Assembly (NCBI RefSeq): GCF_029544075.1
Contig: NZ_JAJQJH010000004.1
Location: forward strand, 1 to 64,000
Length of the DNA: 64,000 nt
DNA from: Chromohalobacter canadensis
GTDB lineage: Bacteria > Pseudomonadota > Gammaproteobacteria > Pseudomonadales > Halomonadaceae
Reading direction: 5' to 3'
Both the position numbers and the translations under genes were made by a program. Shown here piece after piece: positions 18,213 through 27,115 of this stretch (within the stretch, counting starts at the first letter, position 1; every line of letters begins with the position of its first letter). Under the pieces are notes generated by a model. The model was not told the origin of the DNA and made no database searches. It worked only from the letters and a program-made list of their open reading frames with translations.

Positions 18213-18259
18213 CAGCTCTATCTTGTGCTCATCATCACGACCCACCCCATATATAGGGA
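18213..18259. promoter_or_regulatory. Pair of NrdR boxes upstream of nrdA
   Basis: Two 16-bp segments match the NrdR consensus ACACWATATATWGTGT: 18213-18228 at 10 of 16 positions and 18244-18259 (ACCCCATATATAGGGA) at 12 of 16. Their starts are exactly 31 bp apart, three helical turns, the spacing typical for NrdR box pairs. This predicts ATP/dATP-dependent repression of nrdAB by NrdR. Confidence 0.7.
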
Positions 18260-18421
18260 TCACAGTATTTCGCGTGCTCGTCCCGAATGGGCCTCTTCAG
18301 GCACGAAAATGCCGAGACAGGACGGCTAATTCGGCCATCGTCGCCATAACGCTCGACTTCTCACGATGCGACATGAACGGCGGCACCTTTTCCCTTGGAC
18401 CCGTAACGACAGGAAGGCGTC

Positions 18422-21355
18422 ATGGATACCACTCTTTCTTCCCCTGACAAGGCGTCAGTAGACATCACCGCACCGCAGCGACTGCGTGTCATCAAGCGAG
18501 GCGGTGATGTCGCGGCCTTTGATGGCAGCAAGATCTCGGTGGCGATCACCAAGGCGTTCATCGCCACCGAAGGCGACAATGCCGCAGCATCGTCACGCAT
18601 CCGTGACTTCGTACACGAGGCGACCCAGAGCATCGTCGATACCTTCCTGCGTCGCATGCCCGATGGCGGCACCCTGCACATCGAAGACATCCAGGACCAA
18701 GTCGAGCTGGCCCTGATGCGCGCCGGTGAGCAGAAGGTCGCCCGCGCCTATGTGCTGTACCGCGAAGAACATGCTCGCGCCCGTCAGCCCCAGAACGGCG
18801 ATATCGCCAAACCGCACCCCAGCCTCAACGTCACGCAGGCCGACGGCACCGTGCGTCCGCTGGACCTGGGCCGGGTCGAGACGCTGGTGTTTGACGCCTG
18901 CGAAGGGCTCACCAACGTCGAGCCACAGAAGATCGTCGACGCGTCGCTGAAGAATCTCTATGACGGCGTTTCCATCGATGGCGTGTCGCAAGCGCTGACG
19001 ATGACCGCGCGTACTCTGGTCGAAAAAGAACCCAACTATACCTACGCCACCGCGCGACTCTTGCAGGACAACCTGCGGCGCGAGGCACTCTCCTTCCTGG
19101 ATATCGCCGACGAAGCGACTTACCAGGAGATGGCCGAGCTCTACGCACCGGCCTTCAAGGCCTACATCGCCAGGGGCATCGCGTTCGACCAGCTCGATCC
19201 GCAGCTTGCCGAGTTCGATCTCGAGCGCCTCGGTGCGGCGCTGGATCACACCCGCGATGCCCAGTTCACCTATCTCGGCCTGCAGACGCTTTACGACCGC
19301 TACTTCCTGCACCATGACGACATCCGCTACGAACTCCCGCAGGTGATGTTCATGCGTGTCGCCATGGGCCTGGCGCTCAACGAGGATGATCGCGAAGCGC
19401 GGGCCATCGAATTCTACGAGTTACTCTCGAGCTTCGACTACATGGCCTCCACGCCGACGCTATTCAACGCTGGCACCGTCAAGAGCCAGCTCTCTTCGTG
19501 TTACCTCACCACCGTGCCCGATCAGCTCGATGGCATCTACGGCGCGATTCGCGACAACGCCATGCTCTCCAAGTGGGCCGGCGGCCTGGGCAACGACTGG
19601 ACCCCGGTACGCGCGCTGGGCTCCTACATCAAGGGCACCAACGGCAAGTCGCAGGGCGTGGTGCCGTTCCTCAAGGTGGTCAACGATACCGCCGTGGCCG
19701 TCAATCAGGGCGGCAAGCGCAAGGGCGCGGTCTGCGCCTATCTCGAGACCTGGCACCTCGACGTCGAGGAATTCCTCGAACTGCGCAAGAATACCGGCGA
19801 CGACCGCCGCCGTACCCATGACATGAACACCGCCAACTGGGTGCCGGACCTGTTCATGAAGCGGGTCTTCGACGACGAAGAATGGACACTGTTCTCGCCG
19901 TCCACCTGCCCTGACCTGCACGACCTGTACGGCGCCGCCTTCGAGAAGCGCTACACCGAGTACGAGGAAATGACCCGCAACGGACAGCTCAACCTGTTCA
20001 AGCGCGTCAAGGCCAAGGACTTGTGGCGCAAAATGCTGTCCATGCTGTTCGAAACCGGCCATCCGTGGATCACCTTCAAGGACCCGTGCAACCTGCGCAG
20101 CCCGCAGAACCATGCCGGCGTGGTGCATAGCTCCAACCTGTGCACGGAGATCACCCTCAATACCTCGGCGGACGAAATCGCCGTGTGCAACCTGGGCTCG
20201 ATCAACCTGGCGCAGCACATCGTCGACGGTGAGCTCGATGGCGACAAGCTGAAGAAGACCGTCAAAACGGCCGTGCGCATGCTCGATAACGTCATCGACA
20301 TCAACTACTACGCCGTGCCGCAGGCCGAGCGCTCCAACTTCAAGCACCGCCCGGTGGGGCTGGGCTTGATGGGCTTTCAGGACGCACTCTACAAGCGTGG
20401 GATCGCTTATGCTTCTCAGGAGGCCGTTGAATTCTCCGACACCTCGATGGAGCTGATCAGCTATCACGCCATCGAAGCCTCCAGCGATCTGGCCGCCGAG
20501 CGCGGACGCTACCAAAGCTTCGAGGGATCGCTATGGAGCAAGGGCGTGCTGCCCATCGACTCCATCGCGAACCTGGCCGAGGAGCGCGGCGCCGACTATA
20601 TCGAGGTGGATACCTCTACCACACAAGATTGGTCGCGTCTGCGTGACAAGGTCACCAGTCAGGGCATGCGCAACTCCAACGTCATGGCGATCGCGCCGAC
20701 CGCGACGATCTCCAACATCTGTGGCGTGACGCAATCCATCGAGCCGACCTACCAGAACCTGTTCGTCAAATCGAACCTCTCCGGCGAGTTCACCGTGGTC
20801 AACGCCTACATGGTCAACGACCTCAAGGAGCGCGGCTTGTGGGATGAGGTCATGATCAACGACCTCAAGTACTACGACGGGAGCGTACAACCCATCGACC
20901 GCGTGCCGGACGATCTCAAGGCCCGCTATGCCAGCGCCTTCGAGGTCGAGCCCAAGTGGTTGGTCGAAGCCGCCGCGCGGCGTCAGAAGTGGATCGATCA
21001 GGCGCAGTCGCTGAACCTCTACATCGCCGGCGTCTCGGGCAAGAAGCTCGACGTCACCTATCGCATGGCCTGGTTCCGTGGCCTCAAGACCACCTATTAC
21101 CTGCGCGCGCTGGGCGCCACCTCGGTGGAAAAATCTACCGTCGATCGTGGCAATCTCAATGCCGTCGGCAACGCCGATAGCGGTGCGGCGCCGTCGACTC
21201 AGCCCGCTGCCAGCGGCGCACCCAGCCCAGCGGCCAGTGGCCCCTCCGGCGAGGCGCGCGGCATCGACGACTTCCTGAACGGTAAGAGTGGCAGCGGCTC
21301 GCGAGCGCCATCGGCAGGCGATATCGACGAGCTCGGCTGCGAGGCTTGCCAATAG
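18422..21355 (+). CDS. nrdA: Class Ia ribonucleoside-diphosphate reductase, alpha subunit (two ATP-cones)
   Basis: A 977-residue NrdA, which reduces NDPs to dNDPs with the NrdB radical subunit. Two consecutive ATP-cone domains are visible, at about residues 20-115 (RVIKRGGDVAAFDGSKI) and 130-235 (VTQADGTVRPLDLGRVETLVF), as in Pseudomonas aeruginosa NrdA; E. coli has one. The active-site cysteines are Cys360 (SSCYL), Cys574 (NLCTE) and Cys589 (AVCNLGS). The C-terminal tail carries the redox pair in GCEACQ behind a flexible Ala/Pro/Ser/Gly-rich linker. AGGAAGG precedes the ATG. Upstream DnaA and NrdR boxes indicate cell-cycle and nucleotide control. Confidence 0.97.
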   Translation: MDTTLSSPDKASVDITAPQRLRVIKRGGDVAAFDGSKISVAITKAFIATEGDNAAASSRIRDFVHEATQSIVDTFLRRMPDGGTLHIEDIQDQVELALMRAGEQKVARAYVLYREEHARARQPQNGDIAKPHPSLNVTQADGTVRPLDLGRVETLVFDACEGLTNVEPQKIVDASLKNLYDGVSIDGVSQALTMTARTLVEKEPNYTYATARLLQDNLRREALSFLDIADEATYQEMAELYAPAFKAYIARGIAFDQLDPQLAEFDLERLGAALDHTRDAQFTYLGLQTLYDRYFLHHDDIRYELPQVMFMRVAMGLALNEDDREARAIEFYELLSSFDYMASTPTLFNAGTVKSQLSSCYLTTVPDQLDGIYGAIRDNAMLSKWAGGLGNDWTPVRALGSYIKGTNGKSQGVVPFLKVVNDTAVAVNQGGKRKGAVCAYLETWHLDVEEFLELRKNTGDDRRRTHDMNTANWVPDLFMKRVFDDEEWTLFSPSTCPDLHDLYGAAFEKRYTEYEEMTRNGQLNLFKRVKAKDLWRKMLSMLFETGHPWITFKDPCNLRSPQNHAGVVHSSNLCTEITLNTSADEIAVCNLGSINLAQHIVDGELDGDKLKKTVKTAVRMLDNVIDINYYAVPQAERSNFKHRPVGLGLMGFQDALYKRGIAYASQEAVEFSDTSMELISYHAIEASSDLAAERGRYQSFEGSLWSKGVLPIDSIANLAEERGADYIEVDTSTTQDWSRLRDKVTSQGMRNSNVMAIAPTATISNICGVTQSIEPTYQNLFVKSNLSGEFTVVNAYMVNDLKERGLWDEVMINDLKYYDGSVQPIDRVPDDLKARYASAFEVEPKWLVEAAARRQKWIDQAQSLNLYIAGVSGKKLDVTYRMAWFRGLKTTYYLRALGATSVEKSTVDRGNLNAVGNADSGAAPSTQPAASGAPSPAASGPSGEARGIDDFLNGKSGSGSRAPSAGDIDELGCEACQ

Positions 21356-21400
21356 ACGCTTAGCGCCAGCGACGGGCTTCGAGTCGCGAGCCACGAATCG

Positions 21401-21438
21401 CTCGAAGCTCGAAGCTCGAAGCTCGAAGCTCGAAGCTC
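21401..21438. repeat. Heptanucleotide tandem repeat between nrdA and nrdB
   Basis: Five perfect copies of CTCGAAG plus a partial CTC, lying in the 141-bp nrdA-nrdB gap. An inverted copy (CTTCGAG, 21377-21383) upstream could pair with them. No coding function is visible. Confidence 0.9.
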
Positions 21439-21496
21439 ACCACAGTCTAGCCATTGGCGTCACGCATAACGCCACTAGCAAGGAACGAGGAAGAAC

Positions 21497-22738
21497 ATGC
21501 TGAACTGGGACGAATTCCACGAAGACGAGACCGCCGCCGAGCCTCAAAAGCCCGCGCCGGCTACCAAGCCGACAGCGCAACCCGCGGCACCGGAACCCGA
21601 GCAGGTGCGCGAAAGCGCGTCACGCTACCAGGTAGCCGATGAAGACCGGCTGGCGCGCGCCCGTAAGTCCTTGGACGAGCTCGATGTCGCCGCCGGCCTG
21701 GAAGAGCTGGAAATGGGCGCGGCGCGTATCGAGGTCGACGACAAGAAGATGATCAATGCCCGCGCCGACCTCAACCAGTTGGTGCCCTTCAAGTATGAGT
21801 GGGCGTGGCAGAAGTACCTGGACGGCAGCGCCAATCACTGGATGCCTCAGGAAGTGAACATGAACGCCGACATTGCGCTGTGGAAAAGCAATGACGGCCT
21901 GACCGAGGACGAGCGTCGCATCGTCGAGCGCAGTCTGGGCTATTTCTCCACCGCCGACTCGTTGGTCGCCAACAACCTGGTGCTGGCGCTATACCGCCTG
22001 ATCACCAATCCCGAGTGCCGCCAGTACCTGCTGCGCCAGGCCTTCGAAGAAGCCATTCACACCCACGCTTACCAGTACTGCGTGGAATCGCTGGGCATGG
22101 ACGAAGGCGAAGTCTTCAACATGTACCGCGAGGTGCCCTCGGTCGCCGCCAAGTCGGCGTGGAGCCTCAAGCACACCCAGTCGCTGGCGCGTCCGGACTT
22201 CCACACCGGCACGCCGGAAACCGACCAGGAACTGCTGCGCAATCTGATCGCCTTCTACTGCGTGACCGAAGGCATCTTCTTCTATTGCGGCTTCAGCCAG
22301 ATTCTCTCCATGGGCCGGCGCAACAAGATGACCGGCGTCGCCGAGCAGTTCCAGTACATCCTGCGCGACGAGTCGATGCACCTGAACTTCGGCGTCGACA
22401 TGATCAACCAGATCAAGATCGAGAACCCACACCTGTGGACGGCGGAATTCCAGGACGAGGTTACTCAGATGATCATCGAAGGCACCGAGCTGGAAATCGC
22501 CTATGCGCGCGACTCCATGCCGCGCGGCGTACTCGGCATGAACGCCGCGATCATGGAGGAATACCTGCATTTCATCTGCAACCGCCGCCTGGCCCAGATC
22601 GGCTTGAAGGAGCAGTATCCCGGTGCCGACAATCCCTTCCCGTGGATGAGCGAGATCATCGACCTGCGCAAGGAGAAGAACTTCTTCGAGACGCGCGTCA
22701 CGGAATACCAGGTCGGCGGCGCGCTGAGCTGGGATTGA
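21497..22738 (+). CDS. nrdB: Class Ia ribonucleoside-diphosphate reductase, beta (radical) subunit
   Basis: A 413-residue NrdB, which holds the diiron-tyrosyl radical cofactor for NrdA. The first 50 residues are a variable Ala/Pro/Glu-rich extension. Iron ligands and the radical tyrosine are visible in [12 protein letters not shown] as Glu185, His188 and Tyr192, with further ligands in [11 protein letters not shown] and [10 protein letters not shown]. The C-terminus ends in acidic and hydrophobic residues that normally dock on NrdA. It lies 141 bp after nrdA on the same strand, with its own ribosome site, and is followed by a hairpin terminator. Confidence 0.97.
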   Translation: MLNWDEFHEDETAAEPQKPAPATKPTAQPAAPEPEQVRESASRYQVADEDRLARARKSLDELDVAAGLEELEMGAARIEVDDKKMINARADLNQLVPFKYEWAWQKYLDGSANHWMPQEVNMNADIALWKSNDGLTEDERRIVERSLGYFSTADSLVANNLVLALYRLITNPECRQYLLRQAFEEAIHTHAYQYCVESLGMDEGEVFNMYREVPSVAAKSAWSLKHTQSLARPDFHTGTPETDQELLRNLIAFYCVTEGIFFYCGFSQILSMGRRNKMTGVAEQFQYILRDESMHLNFGVDMINQIKIENPHLWTAEFQDEVTQMIIEGTELEIAYARDSMPRGVLGMNAAIMEEYLHFICNRRLAQIGLKEQYPGADNPFPWMSEIIDLRKEKNFFETRVTEYQVGGALSWD

Positions 22739-22763
22739 CACGTCACATATGACGTTTCGAGGT

Positions 22764-22793
22764 GGGCCGTGTCATGCGACATGGCCCGCTTTG
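22764..22793 (+). terminator. Terminator after nrdB
   Basis: A 10-bp stem GGGCCGTGTC/GACATGGCCC (one G-T pair) with an ATGC loop, followed by GCTTTG, 26 bases past the nrdB stop. A moderate rho-independent terminator. Confidence 0.6.
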
Positions 22794-22864
22794 CGTCATG
22801 CACTCGGTATCGGTAGGCTTGCCGCCGTTCCCACTCCCTACCCGACATCGCGAAAGGTACGAAC

Positions 22865-23845
22865 ATGCAACTCGGTATCATCGGACTCGGCCGCATGGGC
22901 GGCAATATCGCCCGACGCTTGATGCGTGGCGGCCATGAGGTCGTCGCCCATGACCGCGATCAATCCATCGCCTCGGCGTTGATCGAGGACGGCGCCACCC
23001 AGGCGGATTCCCTGGCCGCGCTGGTGGATCAACTGGAAACGCCACGCGTGGTATGGGTCATGCTGCCTGCCGGCGCGCCCACTGAAGACACCATCAATGC
23101 CCTCGCCGAGCAGATGGACGCCGGCGACATCATCATCGACGGCGGCAATACCTTCTACAAGGACGACATCCGACGCGCCAAGGCGCTGGCACTCACGGGC
23201 ATCCATTATGTGGACGTGGGCACTTCGGGAGGCGTCTGGGGCTTGGAGCGTGGCTATTGCATGATGGTGGGCGCCGAGCGCGATGTCTTCGAGCATCTCG
23301 ATCCGCTATTCGACACGCTGGCCCCGGGACATGGCGATCTAGAGCGCACACATGGCCGCAACGCCCCCCATGACAGCGCCGAGCGTGGCTATATCCATGC
23401 CGGCCCGGTGGGCGCCGGTCATTACGTGAAGATGGTGCATAACGGGATCGAGTACGGCCTTATGCAGGCGTACGCCGAGGGTTTCGAGCTGATGCAGAGC
23501 AAGTCATCGCCGGACCTGCCGGACGACGAGCGCTTCGACCTTAACCTCGCCGACGTGGCCGAAGTCTGGCGTCGCGGCAGCGTGGTCTCGTCTTGGTTGC
23601 TCGACCTCACGGCCCAGGCACTGGCCGGCGACCCCAAGCTCGACCATTACACCGGCGCTGTCGCCGACAGCGGCGAAGGCCGCTGGACCATCGACGCCGC
23701 TGTCGAGCAAGGCGTCTCCACCCCGGTCTTGGCCAACGCGCTGTTCGCACGTTTCAACTCGCGCAAGGACAACACCTACGCCAATCGTTTGCTCTCGGCG
23801 ATGCGCTTCGGCTTCGGTGGCCATGTCGAACCACCCTCGCAGTAG
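22865..23845 (+). CDS. gnd: 6-phosphogluconate dehydrogenase, decarboxylating (short GntZ/YqeC type)
   Basis: A 326-residue enzyme of the short, often NAD-dependent 6-phosphogluconate dehydrogenase group. It oxidises and decarboxylates 6-phosphogluconate to ribulose 5-phosphate. The Rossmann motif [13 protein letters not shown] is at residues 7-19, the substrate loop [10 protein letters not shown] near 119-128, and the catalytic Lys in [16 protein letters not shown]. The length is about 150 residues below the E. coli Gnd type, normal for this subgroup. A ribosome site (AAAGGTACGAAC) precedes the ATG. It is probably expressed alone; it may supply pentose phosphates. Confidence 0.92.
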   Translation: MQLGIIGLGRMGGNIARRLMRGGHEVVAHDRDQSIASALIEDGATQADSLAALVDQLETPRVVWVMLPAGAPTEDTINALAEQMDAGDIIIDGGNTFYKDDIRRAKALALTGIHYVDVGTSGGVWGLERGYCMMVGAERDVFEHLDPLFDTLAPGHGDLERTHGRNAPHDSAERGYIHAGPVGAGHYVKMVHNGIEYGLMQAYAEGFELMQSKSSPDLPDDERFDLNLADVAEVWRRGSVVSSWLLDLTAQALAGDPKLDHYTGAVADSGEGRWTIDAAVEQGVSTPVLANALFARFNSRKDNTYANRLLSAMRFGFGGHVEPPSQ

Positions 23846-23874
23846 CGTCGGTACGCGCTGACCGGCCCGCCGCA

Positions 23875-23958
23875 TCAGGCTTCCCGCCCCAGCGACCTCT
23901 GCTAGCGCTCCTCAAGCGTATCAGGGCCGCTGGGGCCGAACAGCGCCGCCTGCGCCTC
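23875..23958 (-). pseudogene. Remnant of a D-Ala-D-Ala dipeptidase (VanX-type) C-terminus
   Basis: The minus strand, read in one frame, gives ALFGPSGPDTLEER, then a TAG, then QRSLGREA and a stop. This matches the last 22 residues of the intact dipeptidase at 32460-33221 (ALFGPSGPDSLEAR, W, RRSLGQDA); the conserved Trp codon has become TAG. DNA identity in the core is high, with an unbroken shared run of just over 20 bases. No more N-terminal part is recognisable, since the oxidase gene begins immediately beyond. It is a relic of a larger gene or of a rearrangement. Confidence 0.7.
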
Positions 23959-25237
23959 ATATCAATACGCGTAAACACTGCCCTGCGTGGTATAGCGTGA
24001 AACCTCCTTCGTAACCGGAGCTCCACAATGGCTTGGCGCGTATCGGTTGATGGGAGCAGATCGGCAGTGGCAACAAGCTATCATCACCAGTGTTTAAGTA
24101 ATGGGCAAAGCCCTTCCCTACAACCGTGCCAGTGGTGATACCACGGCCGTTATAACCCGCAACACCTAAAATGCCTGGCGCCGGCTCGAAGAGGCGTAGA
24201 GTGTGATCTGGAGTGAAGCCGACCTGCCCCGTCCAGGTACATTCCCAATCAACCCGCCCCAGTTGCGGGAAATAATGGCGCTGGATTCTATCGGCCCAGC
24301 AGCGCAAGAAAGACGCCGGCTTGCTGTCGCCACACCCTAGGCTGCCCAAAATCAAGCGCCCCTCGACATCGCGCCTCAGGCTACTGAGTACTGTGCGGGT
24401 ATCCCATGCTCCCTGGCGTTCGGGCAGAATGTCACTCGCAAGCTCGTCAGATAGCGGCGGGGAAGCAATCTGATAGAAATGTCCACGGAAGAAGTGCTCG
24501 CGCACTTGGTTCCAATGATCTTCAGTGTAGGCGTTTGTAGCAATCACCAAACGCGGCGCCTTGACGCTACCCAATGGAGTGTCGACTCGCCAACTGTCGC
24601 CTTCACGTTGAATACTCTCGGCGGCACTGTGAGTGTGCAGGTTGGCGCCTGCGTCATGAGCCGCCCGGGCGAGCCCCCGGGTATAGGCAGTCGGATTCAG
24701 TGTGCCAGCCCGCCGGTCGAGCAAAGCACGGCGGATCCGGGGCGTGCCGATACGCCGTTGACACGCCTCTCCCTCAAGTAGCTCGACCGGCGCACCACAA
24801 CGCGAAAACTGTTCGAAGCGGCGAGCCAGTTCCTCAGCGCCCTTACCGTTGTGTGCAAGGTGCAAGGTACCGGTCCGAGTATCCTGGCAGTCGATGCTGT
24901 GCCGGTCGATAAGTGTAAAGACTTCGGAGGGAGCACGACCGAGTACTTCGTTGGCACGTTCGCCGTTTTCCGGGCCCAAGGCCTCGAGAATATCGTCCGG
25001 TGGTATCCACATCCCTGCATTGACCAAGCCGACACTGCGCCCAGAGCCACCGCTGGGAATGTCCCCCGCCTCCAACAACGTCACCGAAACGCCAGCCTCG
25101 GCGAGATGCAGGGCAGTACTGAGCCCGGTGATGCCGCCGCCGATGACGGCGACATCGGCGGCGGCATTGCCTTCCCAGCGTGGGTAGTCCCGTTGTCGTT
25201 CGGGGGATGTGGAGGTCCAGATACAAGCCGATTTCAT
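23957..25237 (-). CDS. amaA: FAD-dependent amino acid oxidase, probable L-pipecolate oxidase (AmaA-like)
   Basis: A 426-residue DAO-family flavoprotein with the dinucleotide-binding motif VAVIGGGITGLSTALHLAEAG at about residues 29-49, the GGSGRSVGLVNAG loop, and the C-terminal FAD contact GVAGYNGRGITTGTVVGKGFA. PuuB (gamma-glutamylputrescine oxidase) and Pseudomonas AmaA belong to this group. I favour pipecolate oxidase (to piperideine-6-carboxylate) because the gene lies in one directional group with the AmaB-type dehydrogenase at 27116 and near the HglS route. The start overlaps the small transporter gene by four bases (ATGA). A PuuB-like role cannot be excluded from sequence alone. Confidence 0.7.
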   Translation of the reverse strand: MKSACIWTSTSPERQRDYPRWEGNAAADVAVIGGGITGLSTALHLAEAGVSVTLLEAGDIPSGGSGRSVGLVNAGMWIPPDDILEALGPENGERANEVLGRAPSEVFTLIDRHSIDCQDTRTGTLHLAHNGKGAEELARRFEQFSRCGAPVELLEGEACQRRIGTPRIRRALLDRRAGTLNPTAYTRGLARAAHDAGANLHTHSAAESIQREGDSWRVDTPLGSVKAPRLVIATNAYTEDHWNQVREHFFRGHFYQIASPPLSDELASDILPERQGAWDTRTVLSSLRRDVEGRLILGSLGCGDSKPASFLRCWADRIQRHYFPQLGRVDWECTWTGQVGFTPDHTLRLFEPAPGILGVAGYNGRGITTGTVVGKGFAHYLNTGDDSLLPLPICSHQPIRAKPLWSSGYEGGFTLYHAGQCLRVLI

Positions 25238-25545
25238 GATGCCCCCCTAGCGTCGTCGTCGGCATGCGACCACTCGTAGAAGCGTTGCGGGTTGCGTTGC
25301 AGAGACTGTCGCTGCGCTTGTTGCCACTCCCGAACTTCAGGCGCGTGTTCGCTATCGGAATGCTGCGCCAGCCACTGCTCGAGATCCCGAAAGGCGCGTG
25401 GCGAGTAGGGTTCGAAATCATCCTGTGACTGGAGCAAAGCCAGTTTGCGCTCCTCTTGGCGCATCGAGACGATCAGGGCATAGCTAGCCACGCCCCACAA
25501 GGCGATGATGGACACGATCATGACAATGATGGCGGACAGGCTCAT
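25234..25545 (-). CDS. MetS-type small subunit of an NSS sodium symporter, with C-terminal extension
   Basis: A 103-residue protein whose first 32 residues (MSLSAIIVMIVSIIALWGVA and on) form one transmembrane helix matching the MetS small subunit of the MetPS methionine/alanine importer family. The remaining about 70 residues are hydrophilic and Gln/Glu/Arg-rich, longer than in the usual small subunit. ATGA overlaps join it to the symporter gene upstream and the oxidase gene downstream, so all three are translationally coupled. It probably stabilises or activates the symporter; the role of the extension is unknown. Confidence 0.8.
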   Translation of the reverse strand: MSLSAIIVMIVSIIALWGVASYALIVSMRQEERKLALLQSQDDFEPYSPRAFRDLEQWLAQHSDSEHAPEVREWQQAQRQSLQRNPQRFYEWSHADDDARGAS

Positions 25546-26993
25546 GATGACGGACCTCCTTTGGACGTGGCGGTATAAGGCATGTCATGGCGACGACCCA
25601 TGACCCACATGCACAGAGGAATCATCAGAGTCAGTATTGCCAGACCGCTGACCGTCTTCCAGGGCGTTTGACCGAGATTGGTGTAGAGAAAGTAAGCCAT
25701 GATGCCGAGCATGATGGCGGGGATCTGGTAGCGCACAACGAGTTCCCAGACACGCGGCACGTAGATATCGGCGCCTCGATTGAGGCTCACCACGCGCAGC
25801 CGCTGGGCATCGAATTTCCAGCCGATGGTGATCATGATGATGAAGGTCGACAACGGTAGGCCCCAGTTACCGATCACAAAGTCCAGATAGCCGAGGATAT
25901 TGGCGTTCATGGCACTCGGGATGCCCAGCAGCCAGATGATGCCGCAGATAGTCAGTACAGCCTTGGTGCGATTGGTGTTGCGTTCCTCTCGATAGGTGGT
26001 CACACCGACTTCGGTAATGGCAATTGCGGTGGTCAAGTTGGCGAAAAAGAAGCCCATGAAGAACAGTAGCGCCCAGAGATACCCCCCCGTCATGCTGCCA
26101 AAGGCATTGGCCAAGGCCACGAAGGCTAGCTCGGCACCGGAGCTGGGCGAGATATCGAAGGCGAAGACGATGGGAAAGACGGCGAAGATGGCGAGTAGCC
26201 CGAAGCTGGTGTTGCCGATCGCCGTGAAGACGCCGCCGCCCAAGGGAATATCGTCATTGCGGCCAAGGTAGCTGCCATAGGTCAAAGCGATGCCCCAGCC
26301 GAGGCCAGTGGAGAACAGCGCCTGACCGAGTGCCGCCAGCCAGGTTTCCCCGCGCGCCAGATAGGCCCAGTTAGGCGAAAAGCTGAACTCCAGGCCGGCC
26401 ATGGCGCCCGGCAGCGTCACACCCCGGATGGCGATGGCGATCAAGGCGATGGTCAAGATCGGCATCATCCACTTGGCCAGGCGCTCGATGCCACCCTTGA
26501 TGCCGAACAGCAGGATGCCGGTGACCAGCAGCATGGCGACGCTGTGCATGCCGACATTCAGAGCGGTGTTACCACTGAACGCCTGCCACAGGGCGGCGGT
26601 GTCGAAGTCGGCCTGGGTAAAGGTGCCGATCACGGCATGGAAGGCGTAGTAGATCGACCAGCCGACGATCGACGAGTAATAGGACATCAGCACGATGTTG
26701 AAGATCAGGATCACCAGTCCCAGGCCGACGAGTCGATTGTTGCCATAGAGCTTACGGAAGGTGCCGATCAACCCCTGCCGGGTATAGCGCCCGAGACTGG
26801 TCTCGCCCATCAGGCCGGGCACCGCGATCAAATAGAGCAGCAAGAAATAGGCGATCAAGAAGGCGCCTCCGCCGTTCTCTCCCGTCACGTAGGGCATACG
26901 CCAGATATTGCCAGCACCGACCATGGCGCCGACGACGGCCATCAGGTAGCCAAAACGACTACCCCATTGTTCTCGAGAAATTGTTGTTGTCAT
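25542..26993 (-). CDS. Neurotransmitter:sodium symporter (NSS/SNF) family amino acid transporter
   Basis: A 483-residue LeuT-fold sodium symporter with about 12 membrane helices. The first helix has the signature WGSRFGYLMAVVGAMVGAGNIWRMPY, which forms the unwound ligand and sodium site, followed by NGGGAFLIAYF. The start at the ATG 26993 is 7 bases behind GGAG; a GTG further upstream (27011) is less likely. Its gene neighbours (MetS-like subunit, pipecolate-type oxidase, P6C dehydrogenase) suggest uptake of pipecolate, lysine or a related amino acid rather than methionine. Confidence 0.9.
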   Translation of the reverse strand: MTTTISREQWGSRFGYLMAVVGAMVGAGNIWRMPYVTGENGGGAFLIAYFLLLYLIAVPGLMGETSLGRYTRQGLIGTFRKLYGNNRLVGLGLVILIFNIVLMSYYSSIVGWSIYYAFHAVIGTFTQADFDTAALWQAFSGNTALNVGMHSVAMLLVTGILLFGIKGGIERLAKWMMPILTIALIAIAIRGVTLPGAMAGLEFSFSPNWAYLARGETWLAALGQALFSTGLGWGIALTYGSYLGRNDDIPLGGGVFTAIGNTSFGLLAIFAVFPIVFAFDISPSSGAELAFVALANAFGSMTGGYLWALLFFMGFFFANLTTAIAITEVGVTTYREERNTNRTKAVLTICGIIWLLGIPSAMNANILGYLDFVIGNWGLPLSTFIIMITIGWKFDAQRLRVVSLNRGADIYVPRVWELVVRYQIPAIMLGIMAYFLYTNLGQTPWKTVSGLAILTLMIPLCMWVMGRRHDMPYTATSKGGPSS

Positions 26994-27079
26994 CTTTGGA
27001 CTCCATGACACGTTCTGCCTGGATGGTCGGGCGTTCCGAAACCCCGATCGTGTTCATCGAAGCTGCGAGCCCCTGTGCA

Positions 27080-27113
27080 ACGAGCGCCGCCCCGTGATCG
27101 GGGCGGCGCTCGT
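27080..27113 (-). terminator. Strong hairpin between the aldehyde dehydrogenase and symporter genes
   Basis: A perfect 14-bp stem (ACGAGCGCCGCCCC) with a 6-base loop, starting 2 bases past the amaB stop. There is no T-run on the minus strand, so it may be a partial terminator or an mRNA-end stabiliser rather than a full stop before the downstream genes. Confidence 0.55.
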
Positions 27114-27115
27114 GA

